From CAZCTC01 sp964501335 (lineage in GTDB: Bacteria; Chloroflexota; Anaerolineae; B4-G1; SLSP01): a stretch of 64,000 nucleotides of DNA. The position numbers and the translations under genes were made by a program. The stretch covers positions 56,792 to 120,791 of the forward strand of contig CAZCTC010000018.1 in assembly GCA_964501335.1 (NCBI GenBank), in the 5' to 3' direction. The notes under the pieces were generated by a model. It did not search any database. It saw only the letters and a list, made by a program, of their open reading frames with translations, and was not told the DNA's origin. Shown piece by piece: positions 8,008 through 15,863 of this stretch. Each line of letters begins with the position of its first letter. Positions within the stretch are counted from its first letter, which is position 1.

Positions 8008-8029
8008 AAAGGAGTCCGAAGACTCCTTT
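8008..8029 (-). terminator. Rho-independent terminator, - strand
   Basis: Read on the - strand: perfect stem AAAGGAGTC / GACTCCTTT with a TTCG tetraloop followed by TTTTTTTG. This is a textbook terminator, yet there is no - strand gene for several kb in front of it, so it would stop an antisense transcript running against the 8133-10165 genes. A second small hairpin (TCCAGGGCCACCCCTGGA) follows at about 8065-8083. Confidence 0.65.
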
Positions 8030-8132
8030 CAGCGGTGGCAGCAGCTCCGACGCTCCTACATCCAGGGCCACCCCTGGACAGCCGGCTCTAGACAAGCTCA
8101 GACCTGCTCAAATTCTATCATGGGAGGTAAGA

Positions 8133-8666
8133 ATGCGCAATTGGATTATCGGAATTATCACTTTTATTATGTTGGTCATCCCCCCCACAGTCGGCTACGC
8201 CACCGCCCCTTGCGAGGAACTGACCGGGCGGCCCCTGGCCCTGTCGCCCTATCGGCTGGAGCAGCAGACCTTTTTACAAAAGAGTGCCGCCGCCCTGGAT
8301 GAAATGGCGCTGGTTTCCACCGAGCTGAACGCTATCGCCGCCGGCAACGATCCGGCCAGCATGGCGGAATCCTTTCGCCGCGCCGGCAAAGTCTCCGACC
8401 TGGCCACCCGGCTGGAGCAGATCGCCCTGCCCGAAGCGCCGGTGATCTATGAGCTGCTGGGCGAACGGCTGAATCAAACCCGCGACACTTACAGCCTGGC
8501 CGCCGAGAAGTTGCTCTCCTATTTGGGCAACAACAGCAGCGAAGACCTGCAACAGGCCCGCGATGCTTTAACGCTGGCCGACACCTCACAGACCGATCTG
8601 ACGCAGGCGGTGGCCGGACTGCGCTATCCTTTATGCCGGGAGGTCTGGAATCGTGACCGACGCTGA
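8133..8666 (+). CDS. Secreted or signal-anchored helical protein
   Basis: The ATG at 8133 was chosen for its GGGAGGTAAG site; the frame is open further upstream, but that part is repeat B. The 177-aa product starts MRNWIIGIITFIMLVIPPTVGYA, a signal peptide with a likely cut after residue 23-25. The mature part is mostly helical (residues about 50-165), with two cysteines near the start and end (CEEL and PLCRE) that could form a disulfide. It overlaps the next gene by 14 bases. No family recognised. Confidence 0.7.
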   Translation: MRNWIIGIITFIMLVIPPTVGYATAPCEELTGRPLALSPYRLEQQTFLQKSAAALDEMALVSTELNAIAAGNDPASMAESFRRAGKVSDLATRLEQIALPEAPVIYELLGERLNQTRDTYSLAAEKLLSYLGNNSSEDLQQARDALTLADTSQTDLTQAVAGLRYPLCREVWNRDRR

Positions 8667-9966
8667 GTTCACTCAAAACGCCGATCTGGAGCTACTGCGC
8701 TCCGAGTTGGACCGCACGCAGGAGCGCTATTTCACTGCCGCCCATCAACAACGCCAGGCCGAAGAGCTTTTGGCCCGCTACCTGAACACGCTTTATCCGG
8801 TCGCCTATGCCCAGGCCCGCGCCCGCAAGGTCTCCGTGGTGGCCTTTGCCGAGGAAATGTTCAAGGCCATCTCCCGGGTGCAGGCTTCGGAGAACGCCGG
8901 CGCTGAGATTCTGCTGGCCCGCTATCTGGAAACGCTGTTCCCAGCGGAGTATGCCCAAGGGATCAAGCAGAAGACCGCCATCCAGGAATTGGCGGAACAA
9001 CTGCTCCCAAAAGTAGGAACGGCGAAGATCCAGGAAACCGCCAGCGCCCCGCCGCCGCCAGCGCCCGTCCAGGAAAGCGCCGACACATTGACCGCCCTGC
9101 GGATCCTGGGCAGCTCGCCGGATTGGGAAGTGGTCCGCCGGCGCTGGGAAACCGAGACCCAGAAAAGCGAAGCCACCTACACCAAAACGCTCGACGCCCT
9201 GCTGGAAAAAGGCTGGATCGAAATCATCCGGGTCCCCGCCTCTGATCGTCTCAGCGGCCGCTATCGCCCCTGGCTGGTCACCCTGACCGCCGCCGGTCGG
9301 CGGGCCTATCAGGAGCATGTCGGCACCGGGCTGGCGCCCATCGCGCTGAACGACTTCATCAACGAACGGTACAAATCCCGCGAAGCCTGGTGGCTGATCC
9401 GCCTGACTCGCGCCCTGATCCTGGAAGCTAATGATTTCCCGCAACGCGGGTCCTTTACTTACGAAGTCTACGATCCTCAGGACCCTTTGCCCGCCGGGTT
9501 TCAAAAACGCTACGGCAACAGCGAGCCGGATCTCATCCTGGTGCTGCATCCGCACGGCAGCCAATCGCTGCGGTTCTGCATCGAATGCGAACGGGCGAAA
9601 TATCCCGCCGCCCAGCTCAAATCCAAACTGGTAAAGAATGTGCTGGATTACACCCAGGCCGGCTTCGAGGGGATCTACTACATCGCCCCCGACCGGGACG
9701 CCGCCCAATTGATCGTAGGAGCGGTACGCAAAATCGCCGCCGATCTGCGGGAGAATTCCGCCGTCCTCGACCGGGCCTTCCTGGCCGTCTTTACCGCCGA
9801 TGACCTGGCCGGCCGTTGGTTGCCCTCGCCGGCACAGATCAACCGCTGGTTCCAGCCGGGCAAGGAAAAGGATGAAACGGTGCCCATCCCGGCGGAAGCG
9901 GCGAAGCCCCGACACCATTTCAAATATGTGCTCAGAGTCAAGGAAGGAGATCCTCATGCGAATTGA
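8653..9966 (+). CDS. Winged-helix / nuclease-like protein, replication-relaxation type
   Basis: The 437-aa protein starts at GTG (GGGAGGT upstream). Residues 1-125 contain two similar helical repeats (LLARYLNTLYPVAYAQ and LLARYLETLFPAEYAQ), so an internal duplication is visible. After a Pro/Ala linker comes a winged-helix region (about 150-220, ending LTAAGRRAYQEH). The C-terminal half has PDLILVL followed by FCIECERAKYPA, which resembles the D-x(n)-ExE core of the PD-(D/E)XK-like fold seen in replication-relaxation (Replic_Relax) proteins of plasmids and conjugative elements. It would act on the plasmid origin or transfer origin. Family assignment is by pattern only. Confidence 0.6.
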   Translation: MTDAEFTQNADLELLRSELDRTQERYFTAAHQQRQAEELLARYLNTLYPVAYAQARARKVSVVAFAEEMFKAISRVQASENAGAEILLARYLETLFPAEYAQGIKQKTAIQELAEQLLPKVGTAKIQETASAPPPPAPVQESADTLTALRILGSSPDWEVVRRRWETETQKSEATYTKTLDALLEKGWIEIIRVPASDRLSGRYRPWLVTLTAAGRRAYQEHVGTGLAPIALNDFINERYKSREAWWLIRLTRALILEANDFPQRGSFTYEVYDPQDPLPAGFQKRYGNSEPDLILVLHPHGSQSLRFCIECERAKYPAAQLKSKLVKNVLDYTQAGFEGIYYIAPDRDAAQLIVGAVRKIAADLRENSAVLDRAFLAVFTADDLAGRWLPSPAQINRWFQPGKEKDETVPIPAEAAKPRHHFKYVLRVKEGDPHAN

Positions 9967-10165
9967 AGAGTTGCTCACCCGTTTTGGGTTACTGTGGCTG
10001 GACGGCACCGTCGTGATCCTGGCCGCCGCCCTCCAGGCCGGCCCCTTTCTGCTGGCCGGCGGCGGACTGGCAGGATTGCTGGGTGTCGTCGCAGGACTCC
10101 CCCAGGCGCGCCCGACCAAAGAGCAAGCGCAGACTCAGGCACCGGCAGGATTTACCTTGAGGTAA
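9956..10165 (+). CDS. Small membrane protein, 69 aa
   Basis: The ATG at 9956 has AAGGAG seven bases upstream and overlaps the end of the previous gene. A hydrophobic Gly/Ala/Leu-rich stretch (about residues 13-45) predicts one or two membrane helices; the tail is polar and rich in Gln, Pro and Thr. Unrecognised. It belongs to the same operon as the replication-relaxation-like gene. Confidence 0.6.
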   Translation: MRIEELLTRFGLLWLDGTVVILAAALQAGPFLLAGGGLAGLLGVVAGLPQARPTKEQAQTQAPAGFTLR

Positions 10166-10172
10166 GTCAGGA

Positions 10173-10298
10173 TTGAACACCTGGCATTCGACCCTCTACC
10201 ATAGCCTCGCCCGGCTGCTCATGTGCCTGGCGTTGGTCCTGGTTGAGAGCGGAGACCGGCTATCCGAGATAGCAATTCAAATCGAGGTGAGACGATGA
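10173..10298 (+). CDS. Possible 41-aa membrane peptide
   Basis: A TTG-initiated frame fills the gap between 10165 and 10295. Its stop overlaps the next start (ATGA), and third codon positions are mostly G or C as in the neighbours. The product has one hydrophobic helix (LARLLMCLALVLVE). Only a weak GAGG lies upstream. It may be a coupling leader for the ATPase gene or may not be translated. Confidence 0.35.
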   Translation: MNTWHSTLYHSLARLLMCLALVLVESGDRLSEIAIQIEVRR

Positions 10299-12142
10299 CC
10301 GACAATTTTACTCCTGCCGATTATGCCGCCGCCCGGGCCTTGACCGACATCCTCAACGGCAAACCCTTGAACGGCCAGGCCGAACATCCCGAAATCCTGG
10401 GGATGTGGGCGCCCACCCTGCTGCAGCTCAACGGGATCTTAGCCAACGGCGGCCGCCCGACGGTCCGCATGGCCTTCGCCGCCCAGATGCAAGCCTTTCC
10501 CGAGCTGGGCCGATTGCAAACCCTGGCCGCCACCGGCGGCCTGATGGACGGCGCCACCCGCGAGGCCCTGGCAATCCTCGAAGCCGACGGCCGGCAACTG
10601 CCCTATGAACTGCCGTCGGTCGATACGGCGGAATCCCTGGCCGATCTGGCCGAGTTTGTGAACCGCACCCTGGTCCTGCCCAAGTTCCCAACTCGGGAGA
10701 AAAAGCGCGCCGTGGGCTGCGTAATCGGCAAACTGCTCCACAACCAGGGCCGGCTGTTGGTCTCCACCCTGGACAACTCGCCGTATCTCGTGGGCGACGA
10801 CAGCGCCGTGTGGCCGCTCACCGGGGAGACGGCGGGGACCATTGTGATGCTGAGCCAGGCCGGGTTAAACGGCTCGGAATCCACCTTTGCCTGGGTGCTG
10901 ACGGAACTGCAATGCCTCGCCGTCACAGAAGGGCGCAAAGTCACCTTTCGCCAGTTCTTTTTCCAGCAGGAGACCACACTCTATGTTTCCTGCGGACCGG
11001 CCCACATCGTCCGGGCCCAGCTCGACGGCGAGCAGGTCCGGCTGGATCTGGTATCCAATGGCACCGACGACATCTGGTTTCGCGGCCAGGACGGCCTCCC
11101 CGAATGGAACCCCACCGCCACGCCGATCAATCCGTTGACGCTGGCGCCGTTCAAGCCCTGCCTGACCACGCCGCACGAAGTGCCGGCCTACACTCCCGAA
11201 GTGCAGCAGTTGCTCTTTCGCGCCTGGCTGGTGGGCATGGTCGGCCAGGTCCGCCCCATCCCCATGCTTTCCACCATCGGAGACAAAGGCGGCGGAAAAA
11301 GCCAGGTGGTAAGATCGCTCTCCTTCCTGTTCATGCAGCAGAAGCCCAGCACCCTGAGCCACGATCAACGCGACATGGAATCCAAGGCCATCCATGCCCC
11401 ACTCCTGGCCCTGGACAATGTGGATGCCAGCCCGCAGCCCTGGTTCCCCGATTTCATCGCCGCCCTGGTCACCGGCATGGCCTTTGAACGGCGCCGAATG
11501 TACACCAACACCCAGGTGGAACGCGATGAAATGCCGGCGGTGCCGGTGATCTCTACCCGCACCGCCTCCTTTGCCCGGCCCGACGTGGCGGAGCGCACCC
11601 TGCCCTTGCGCACCGGGAAATTCGCCGAGAGCGGCGTCGGGATGCTCTCTGACCGCGAGCTGGATGCGATCACGTTGGATAACCGGGATGCCGTGTTGAC
11701 ATGGCTGACGATCCAGGCCGTGGAAGCCTTGCAGCGGATGCCGGAAGCGCCTAACCTGCCGGGGCGATTCGTCTCCTTTGCCCAAATGGTTTGGACCCAG
11801 GCGTACCTGGAAGGCAAAGACGCCAAGGCCGCGTTGACCGCCCTGCGCCAGGCACAATATCTGTCGGTCGGCGATTCGGACGAGCTGATCGCGGCCCTGA
11901 TCGAGTATACCCCGCAGCTTTGCCGCGAGTTGGGCCGCTGGAGCGGAACGCCGGCGGAGTTGATGCGGGCCTTGCAGGAACGCGGCGCGATGCTGTCCTA
12001 TCAACAGGGCGGCAAGGTGATCGCTCAAAAGCTGCGGGAAAGCTCGGGGACCCTGGCGCTGTTTGGCATTACCGCAAACGAGCACCGGCAGGGCAACGCG
12101 ACGATCTTTGAACTGCGCTGCAAAGCGGAGAAACCGGAGTAA
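10295..12142 (+). CDS. AAA+ ATPase, probable plasmid replication helicase
   Basis: The 615-aa protein has a P-loop GDKGGGKSQ (about residues 328-336), Walker B LLALDNVD (about 368-375), and a following STRTASF...VAERTLPL segment with an arginine that fits an arginine finger. Family members with this layout load on or unwind DNA at phage and plasmid origins. The first 300 residues show no clear motif. It is followed directly by the 106-bp repeat array and then by the primase gene, which supports a replicative helicase or helicase-loader role. GAGGTGAG precedes the ATG. Confidence 0.7.
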   Translation: MTDNFTPADYAAARALTDILNGKPLNGQAEHPEILGMWAPTLLQLNGILANGGRPTVRMAFAAQMQAFPELGRLQTLAATGGLMDGATREALAILEADGRQLPYELPSVDTAESLADLAEFVNRTLVLPKFPTREKKRAVGCVIGKLLHNQGRLLVSTLDNSPYLVGDDSAVWPLTGETAGTIVMLSQAGLNGSESTFAWVLTELQCLAVTEGRKVTFRQFFFQQETTLYVSCGPAHIVRAQLDGEQVRLDLVSNGTDDIWFRGQDGLPEWNPTATPINPLTLAPFKPCLTTPHEVPAYTPEVQQLLFRAWLVGMVGQVRPIPMLSTIGDKGGGKSQVVRSLSFLFMQQKPSTLSHDQRDMESKAIHAPLLALDNVDASPQPWFPDFIAALVTGMAFERRRMYTNTQVERDEMPAVPVISTRTASFARPDVAERTLPLRTGKFAESGVGMLSDRELDAITLDNRDAVLTWLTIQAVEALQRMPEAPNLPGRFVSFAQMVWTQAYLEGKDAKAALTALRQAQYLSVGDSDELIAALIEYTPQLCRELGRWSGTPAELMRALQERGAMLSYQQGGKVIAQKLRESSGTLALFGITANEHRQGNATIFELRCKAEKPE

Positions 12143-12303
12143 AGGGAGCTAACTTTGGAAAAGCATTCGTCGAGCCCTGAAAATTATTCCGGCTTTGCTC
12201 TGACAGGGGAACCGTCGGAGCAGCCAGAGAAAAGTTTCCGAAAAATTTCCGCACCCGGCCGAAAATATCCGAAGTTTGCTCCGAGCCAGCTGATCGGAGA
12301 AAC

Positions 12304-12715
12304 CCGGAGAACCGGAGCAAATCCACTAAAGTTCTGAAAAAAGTTTTTCAAGATTTAAAAAGTTTTTTGTTTTTCCTCCGATTCTTTCCGGTTCTCCGAC
12401 CAGAGAATCCCGGAGAACCGGAGCAAACTGACTAAAGTTCCGAAAAAAGTTCCAAAAAATTTAAAAAGTTTTTTGTTTTTTCTCCGATTCTTTCCAGTTC
12501 TCCGACCGGAGAAAACCGGAGAACCGGAGCAAATCGACTAAAGTTCCGAAAAAAGTTTTTCAAGATTTAAAAAGTTTTTTGTTTTTTCTCCGATTCTTTC
12601 CGGTCCTCCGACCGGAGAATCCCGGAGAACCGGAGCAAATCAACTAAAGTTCTGAAAAAAGTTTTTCAGAAATTGAAAACTTTTCCGTTTTTTCTCCGGT
12701 TTTTCCCATTCCGAC
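12304..12715. repeat. Four 106-bp tandem repeats, candidate replication origin
   Basis: CCGGAGAACCGGAGCAAA recurs at 12304, 12410, 12516 and 12622, exactly 106 bp apart. Each unit continues with ACTAAAGTTCYGAAAAAAGTT, an A/T-rich run (AAAAAGTTTTTTGTTTT) and CTCCGATTCTTTCC. Unit junctions carry inverted arms CCGGTTCTCCG / CGGAGAACCGG (12388-12398 with 12411-12421, and the equivalent near 12494-12527 and 12600-12633). The last unit is partial and diverged, and a degenerate earlier unit is visible from about 12200. Iterated GC palindromes plus AT-rich runs between helicase and primase genes are what an iteron origin looks like. Confidence 0.75.
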
Positions 12716-12730
12716 AGCAGGAAAGGCAGC

Positions 12731-14266
12731 ATGAAAAAGAACGTAGACCTCTCCCCGATCGATCTCCTCGCCCTGATCTCCCGTTACACCCAGGTCGTCA
12801 AGAAGGTCACCCACGGCCGGGACGGCGAGGAATACAAAGGCCCCTGCCCGGTGTGCGACGGACGGGACCGCTTCACCGTCTGGCCCTGCCACAGAACTGC
12901 CGGGAAAGGCCGCTGGTATTGCCGGCGCTGCAACCAGGCCGGGGATGCCGGGGATTTCCTGACCTTCATCCAGCCAGGGATCACTGAAAGCGAAAAATGG
13001 GCCGCCTTGAAAGCCCTCGGCGCCACCTTCGACGGCGACGAGCAGTATACCGACGCCGGTCAATTGCCAGGTCGAGCCAACAAGGTCTTCCGGCCGCCCC
13101 CTGACTGCCAACCACCGTCAGCCGCCTGGCAAACGCGGGCACGGGCCTGCCTGGCTTACGCTCAGGAACAACTCTGGAAAGACGCCCAGGCTCTCGCTTA
13201 CCTGACCGGCCGGGGAATGTCCGTGGAGATGATCCGCGAGGCCGGGCTCGGCTACATTCCCCAATCGATCACCGATCATGCCGAACGCTGGGGCCTGGAT
13301 CCAAAAGAAGGCCCCGTCTGGATCTCCCGAGGCTGGATCATCCCCTGGGAGATCGACGGTCAACTCTGGCGGCTCAACATCCGGCGCCATCCCGAAGAAA
13401 TCCAGGAAGCTCAAGCCAGGGAAGACGCCCGTGCTATGACTGAAGGCCGCGATCCCAAAAAGGTGAACAAATACACCGGCCCGCGTGGCTGGGGCGGCGG
13501 CAAACCGCTCTATCGCGGCGATCGGATCAGTATGCAGCTTCCCGTGGTCATGGTCGAGGGGGAGTTCAAGGCCTTCGCCATTATCCAGGCGGCGGGAGAT
13601 ATCGTCGAGGTGGTGGCCACGGGTTCGACCACGGGCGCCCGGGCGGCGCGGTGGATCGGATTACTGGGCGCGGCCCCCCTGGTCCTGCTGGCGTTCGACA
13701 ACGACGAGAACCATGCCGGGGACGAAGCGGCCGCCTGGTGGCGCGATGTGCTGAAGAAGAATTCGCTGCGGCTCCGTCCGTTGTGGGCCGACCCGGATCA
13801 GATGGCGCAGGACGGCCTGGATCTGCGGCCCTGGATTCAAGGGGTGCTGGAAATGGCGAATTGGGAGCCGGCCCGCCGGGCGAGCCAGGCGAAGAAAGCC
13901 GCCCAGGTTCAGCCCAAAGTCGAACCGCCGGCGGATCTATGGCGCGATCCCTACGGCATCCAGCCGACGAGCTGGCCGGCGACCGTGATTTTGCCGGGGG
14001 ACTGGCGGGGGATCGTCACGCCGGCGAAGTGGGAACGCCGGCCGGACGGATCCGTCCAGGCAATATTCGACAGCCTGGAGGAATGGGAGGATTGTAAAGG
14101 AGCGGCCCGGGCAATCGCGGAGAGCCTGGCGGAGGAGCATTATCAAGCCGGGCCGGGGGATGACCCGGCCCGGTGGTGGACGGAATATCGGAAGATTGCG
14201 CTGCTGGCGGGATGGAGCGATGTGGGGGAGTGGGAAAAGTTAATGTTTAACAGACTCCTTAGCTAA
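12731..14266 (+). CDS. DnaG-like primase (CHC2 zinc finger and TOPRIM)
   Basis: The 511-aa protein has a zinc-binding domain CPVCDGRDRFTVWP...WYCRRCNQAGDAGDFL at about residues 39-77 (Cys, Cys, His, Cys, Cys in the CHC2 manner). A TOPRIM core follows, with VVMVEGEFKA (catalytic Glu near residue 275) and LLAFDNDENHAGDEA (Asp-x-Asp near 322). Family members synthesise RNA primers. A helicase-binding domain is not recognisable, and the C-terminus (about 390-511) is unique. A GCAGGAAAGG site precedes the ATG. The gene lies directly after the repeat array, supporting a dedicated origin-primase arrangement. Confidence 0.88.
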   Translation: MKKNVDLSPIDLLALISRYTQVVKKVTHGRDGEEYKGPCPVCDGRDRFTVWPCHRTAGKGRWYCRRCNQAGDAGDFLTFIQPGITESEKWAALKALGATFDGDEQYTDAGQLPGRANKVFRPPPDCQPPSAAWQTRARACLAYAQEQLWKDAQALAYLTGRGMSVEMIREAGLGYIPQSITDHAERWGLDPKEGPVWISRGWIIPWEIDGQLWRLNIRRHPEEIQEAQAREDARAMTEGRDPKKVNKYTGPRGWGGGKPLYRGDRISMQLPVVMVEGEFKAFAIIQAAGDIVEVVATGSTTGARAARWIGLLGAAPLVLLAFDNDENHAGDEAAAWWRDVLKKNSLRLRPLWADPDQMAQDGLDLRPWIQGVLEMANWEPARRASQAKKAAQVQPKVEPPADLWRDPYGIQPTSWPATVILPGDWRGIVTPAKWERRPDGSVQAIFDSLEEWEDCKGAARAIAESLAEEHYQAGPGDDPARWWTEYRKIALLAGWSDVGEWEKLMFNRLLS

Positions 14267-14273
14267 AGTACTA

Positions 14274-15008
14274 TTACAACTTTTTCAGTGATTTAAAATG
14301 GATAACTGATACATAAAAAGTTCTAATCGCCTCCCCAAGTGCCAAACAACTAACAGTAAATAACGCAGCTCCGATCAAATAAATATTTAAATATTTCAAA
14401 TCAAAGGATAATGGGTTAAGAGATCGTGGGACTATTAAAAACATACCTAATCCCCAAAGAATAGCTACAAATATTCCTCCTAAAGAAATCACCCACCCAA
14501 AATTTAATGCTGGATCTATTCCAATCCGTAGAATTAAACGCCTTTGCCAAATCAAAATCGGCCAAAAAAACCAATACAAAACTGTTAAGAAAATGTTAAT
14601 CCACCCCAAATTAAAATTAAGGTTTAGATTAAACATAGCCCATCCCCAAAGCATTATTGATAATAAAGCCTGTATACCACCGTTCCAAAGCATAGCCCAG
14701 GCTTCTGACTCATATAAACGCAATTGTAAGTTTTCTTCTGATAAACCACAGTATTCCCCGCCAGAAACAGGCCTCCAACAAAAAAACATTAATAAATTCC
14801 AAAAAAAGTTAACCACTAAGAAACCTATAACAAAATGTTCAGGGGTTTGTACTTTTCCTAAACTATACGAAAAGTTAATAAACAAGACAAAAGCTGTTAT
14901 AATGAAAATTGCGCTAAATATACGCCTGTTTTTAGAGGGTGCATTCGTGGTAAGAGATCTTTCTGCAATTTGATAAACCTGGTCATCTGTTAGAAATTTT
15001 TCAGACAT
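14274..15008 (-). CDS. Multi-spanning membrane protein, candidate RHS immunity protein
   Basis: The 244-aa protein has a short charged N-terminus and then five or six hydrophobic helices (about residues 30-50, 58-76, 105-125, 130-152, 170-192, 210-230). No enzyme motif is visible. The gene is AT-rich, like the RHS gene upstream of it on the same strand and unlike the primase, with which it is convergent (stop codons eight bases apart). Polymorphic toxins usually have their immunity gene directly downstream. Here a decayed transposase lies between, so the link is inference: a membrane immunity protein would fit a membrane-acting toxin tip. Confidence 0.65.
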   Translation of the reverse strand: MSEKFLTDDQVYQIAERSLTTNAPSKNRRIFSAIFIITAFVLFINFSYSLGKVQTPEHFVIGFLVVNFFWNLLMFFCWRPVSGGEYCGLSEENLQLRLYESEAWAMLWNGGIQALLSIMLWGWAMFNLNLNFNLGWINIFLTVLYWFFWPILIWQRRLILRIGIDPALNFGWVISLGGIFVAILWGLGMFLIVPRSLNPLSFDLKYLNIYLIGAALFTVSCLALGEAIRTFYVSVIHFKSLKKL

Positions 15009-15408
15009 CTAAATTCCACTCCTTATAATCCATAAAATTGTTCATCATCGTGTTCTACAGTCATCTTTAAGCCTCGAAAAATTTCGTCTTGATTTTTATT
15101 AAACGACAACTAAAATTAACATTAGGCAAGTCGCATAGTAGGCGTACTCTGGATACACTCCTCCTAAGGAAAAGACTTATATGATGATTAATGCAGTTCA
15201 AGTAAAAACTCTCATACGCAAACGATCCAAAGGAAAAAATACATATCAATGCGTGCGCACAAATACTCCTGACATACAAAATCGCTCTATACCTGCGATG
15301 TTCGATCAAACCATACTACGGCCATAACCCAAGAAAAGGAAAAGGTGCTCACTGATCATTTTCCGAGAGCCATGCCTCTAATTTTACCTCCTGAAGCAGA
15401 CAATTTCG
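15009..15408. other. Intergenic AT-rich gap, nothing recognised
   Basis: Four hundred bases between the membrane protein and the transposase remnant. Short frames on both strands have no ribosome binding site or recognisable product. It is probably further debris of insertions into the island. The ribosome binding site of the - strand gene at 15008 (AAGGAGTGG, at about 15015-15023) lies at its left end. Confidence 0.5.
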
Positions 15409-15785
15409 TCACTGAACCCAATGACCGGCCCCCAGATGATGAGCGCATCGTCCCCGTATGAACAACCAGGAGAATGTTTTTCCACCTCGCCAACTACTAC
15501 TATCGGAAATAACTGGTTTTTTCGATGTTGATTTTCTCAAGACCAATTCCAGTTGAATAAGCAACGAGCGTTGGTTTTCCACAGGCTCAAACAACAAAGC
15601 GAAACGACCACCAACGATAACAGCTGTTTCAAAATACTGGAATAAAACCGTCCTAATCCATAGGTCTGTTTGCCGGATTTTGTCATGCCCACTTCATCCC
15701 TTGCTAAAATGCAGACGCCTTTCAATAACCACAAATAGGCATGGGCTTCCTGCGCAAAGAGTTATTCGAATTGATCGTCATAACT
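15409..15785 (-). pseudogene. Decayed DDE-type transposase fragment
   Basis: Two overlapping - strand frames together resemble part of an IS transposase. The first gives QEAHAYLWLLKGV, then DEVGMTKSGKQTYGLGRFYS, a DE-x(3)-TK-x-GK-x-TYGL-x-RF pattern that precedes the catalytic core in a family of DDE transposases. The second, shifted by one base, continues LFEPVENQRSLLIQLELVL. Start, end and the remaining catalytic residues are missing, so the gene is dead. It marks past IS activity between the RHS gene and the membrane protein. No terminal repeats were found. Confidence 0.6.
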
Positions 15786-15863
15786 TTATCACAGAAAGCC
15801 CTTTTTCGTTAGTCAGACTTTTAATTCCTCATTTTGACAAAGGTATTGTTACTACCTTATCAG

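Noticed and set aside
7441..8302. Several long frames on both strands between the methylase and the signal-peptide gene
   Set aside because: They cross palindromic repeats, are Arg/Pro-rich and have no ribosome binding site.
12155..12337. 60-aa frame with TTG start after the AAA+ ATPase gene
   Set aside because: It reads into the repeat array and has low-complexity composition; the repeat structure explains the sequence better than coding does.
12304..12715. 106-bp repeats as a CRISPR array
   Set aside because: The whole unit is conserved, including what would be spacers; there are no cas genes.
15067..15309. 80-aa - strand frame in the RHS island
   Set aside because: No ribosome binding site or recognisable product; probably random in AT-rich DNA.
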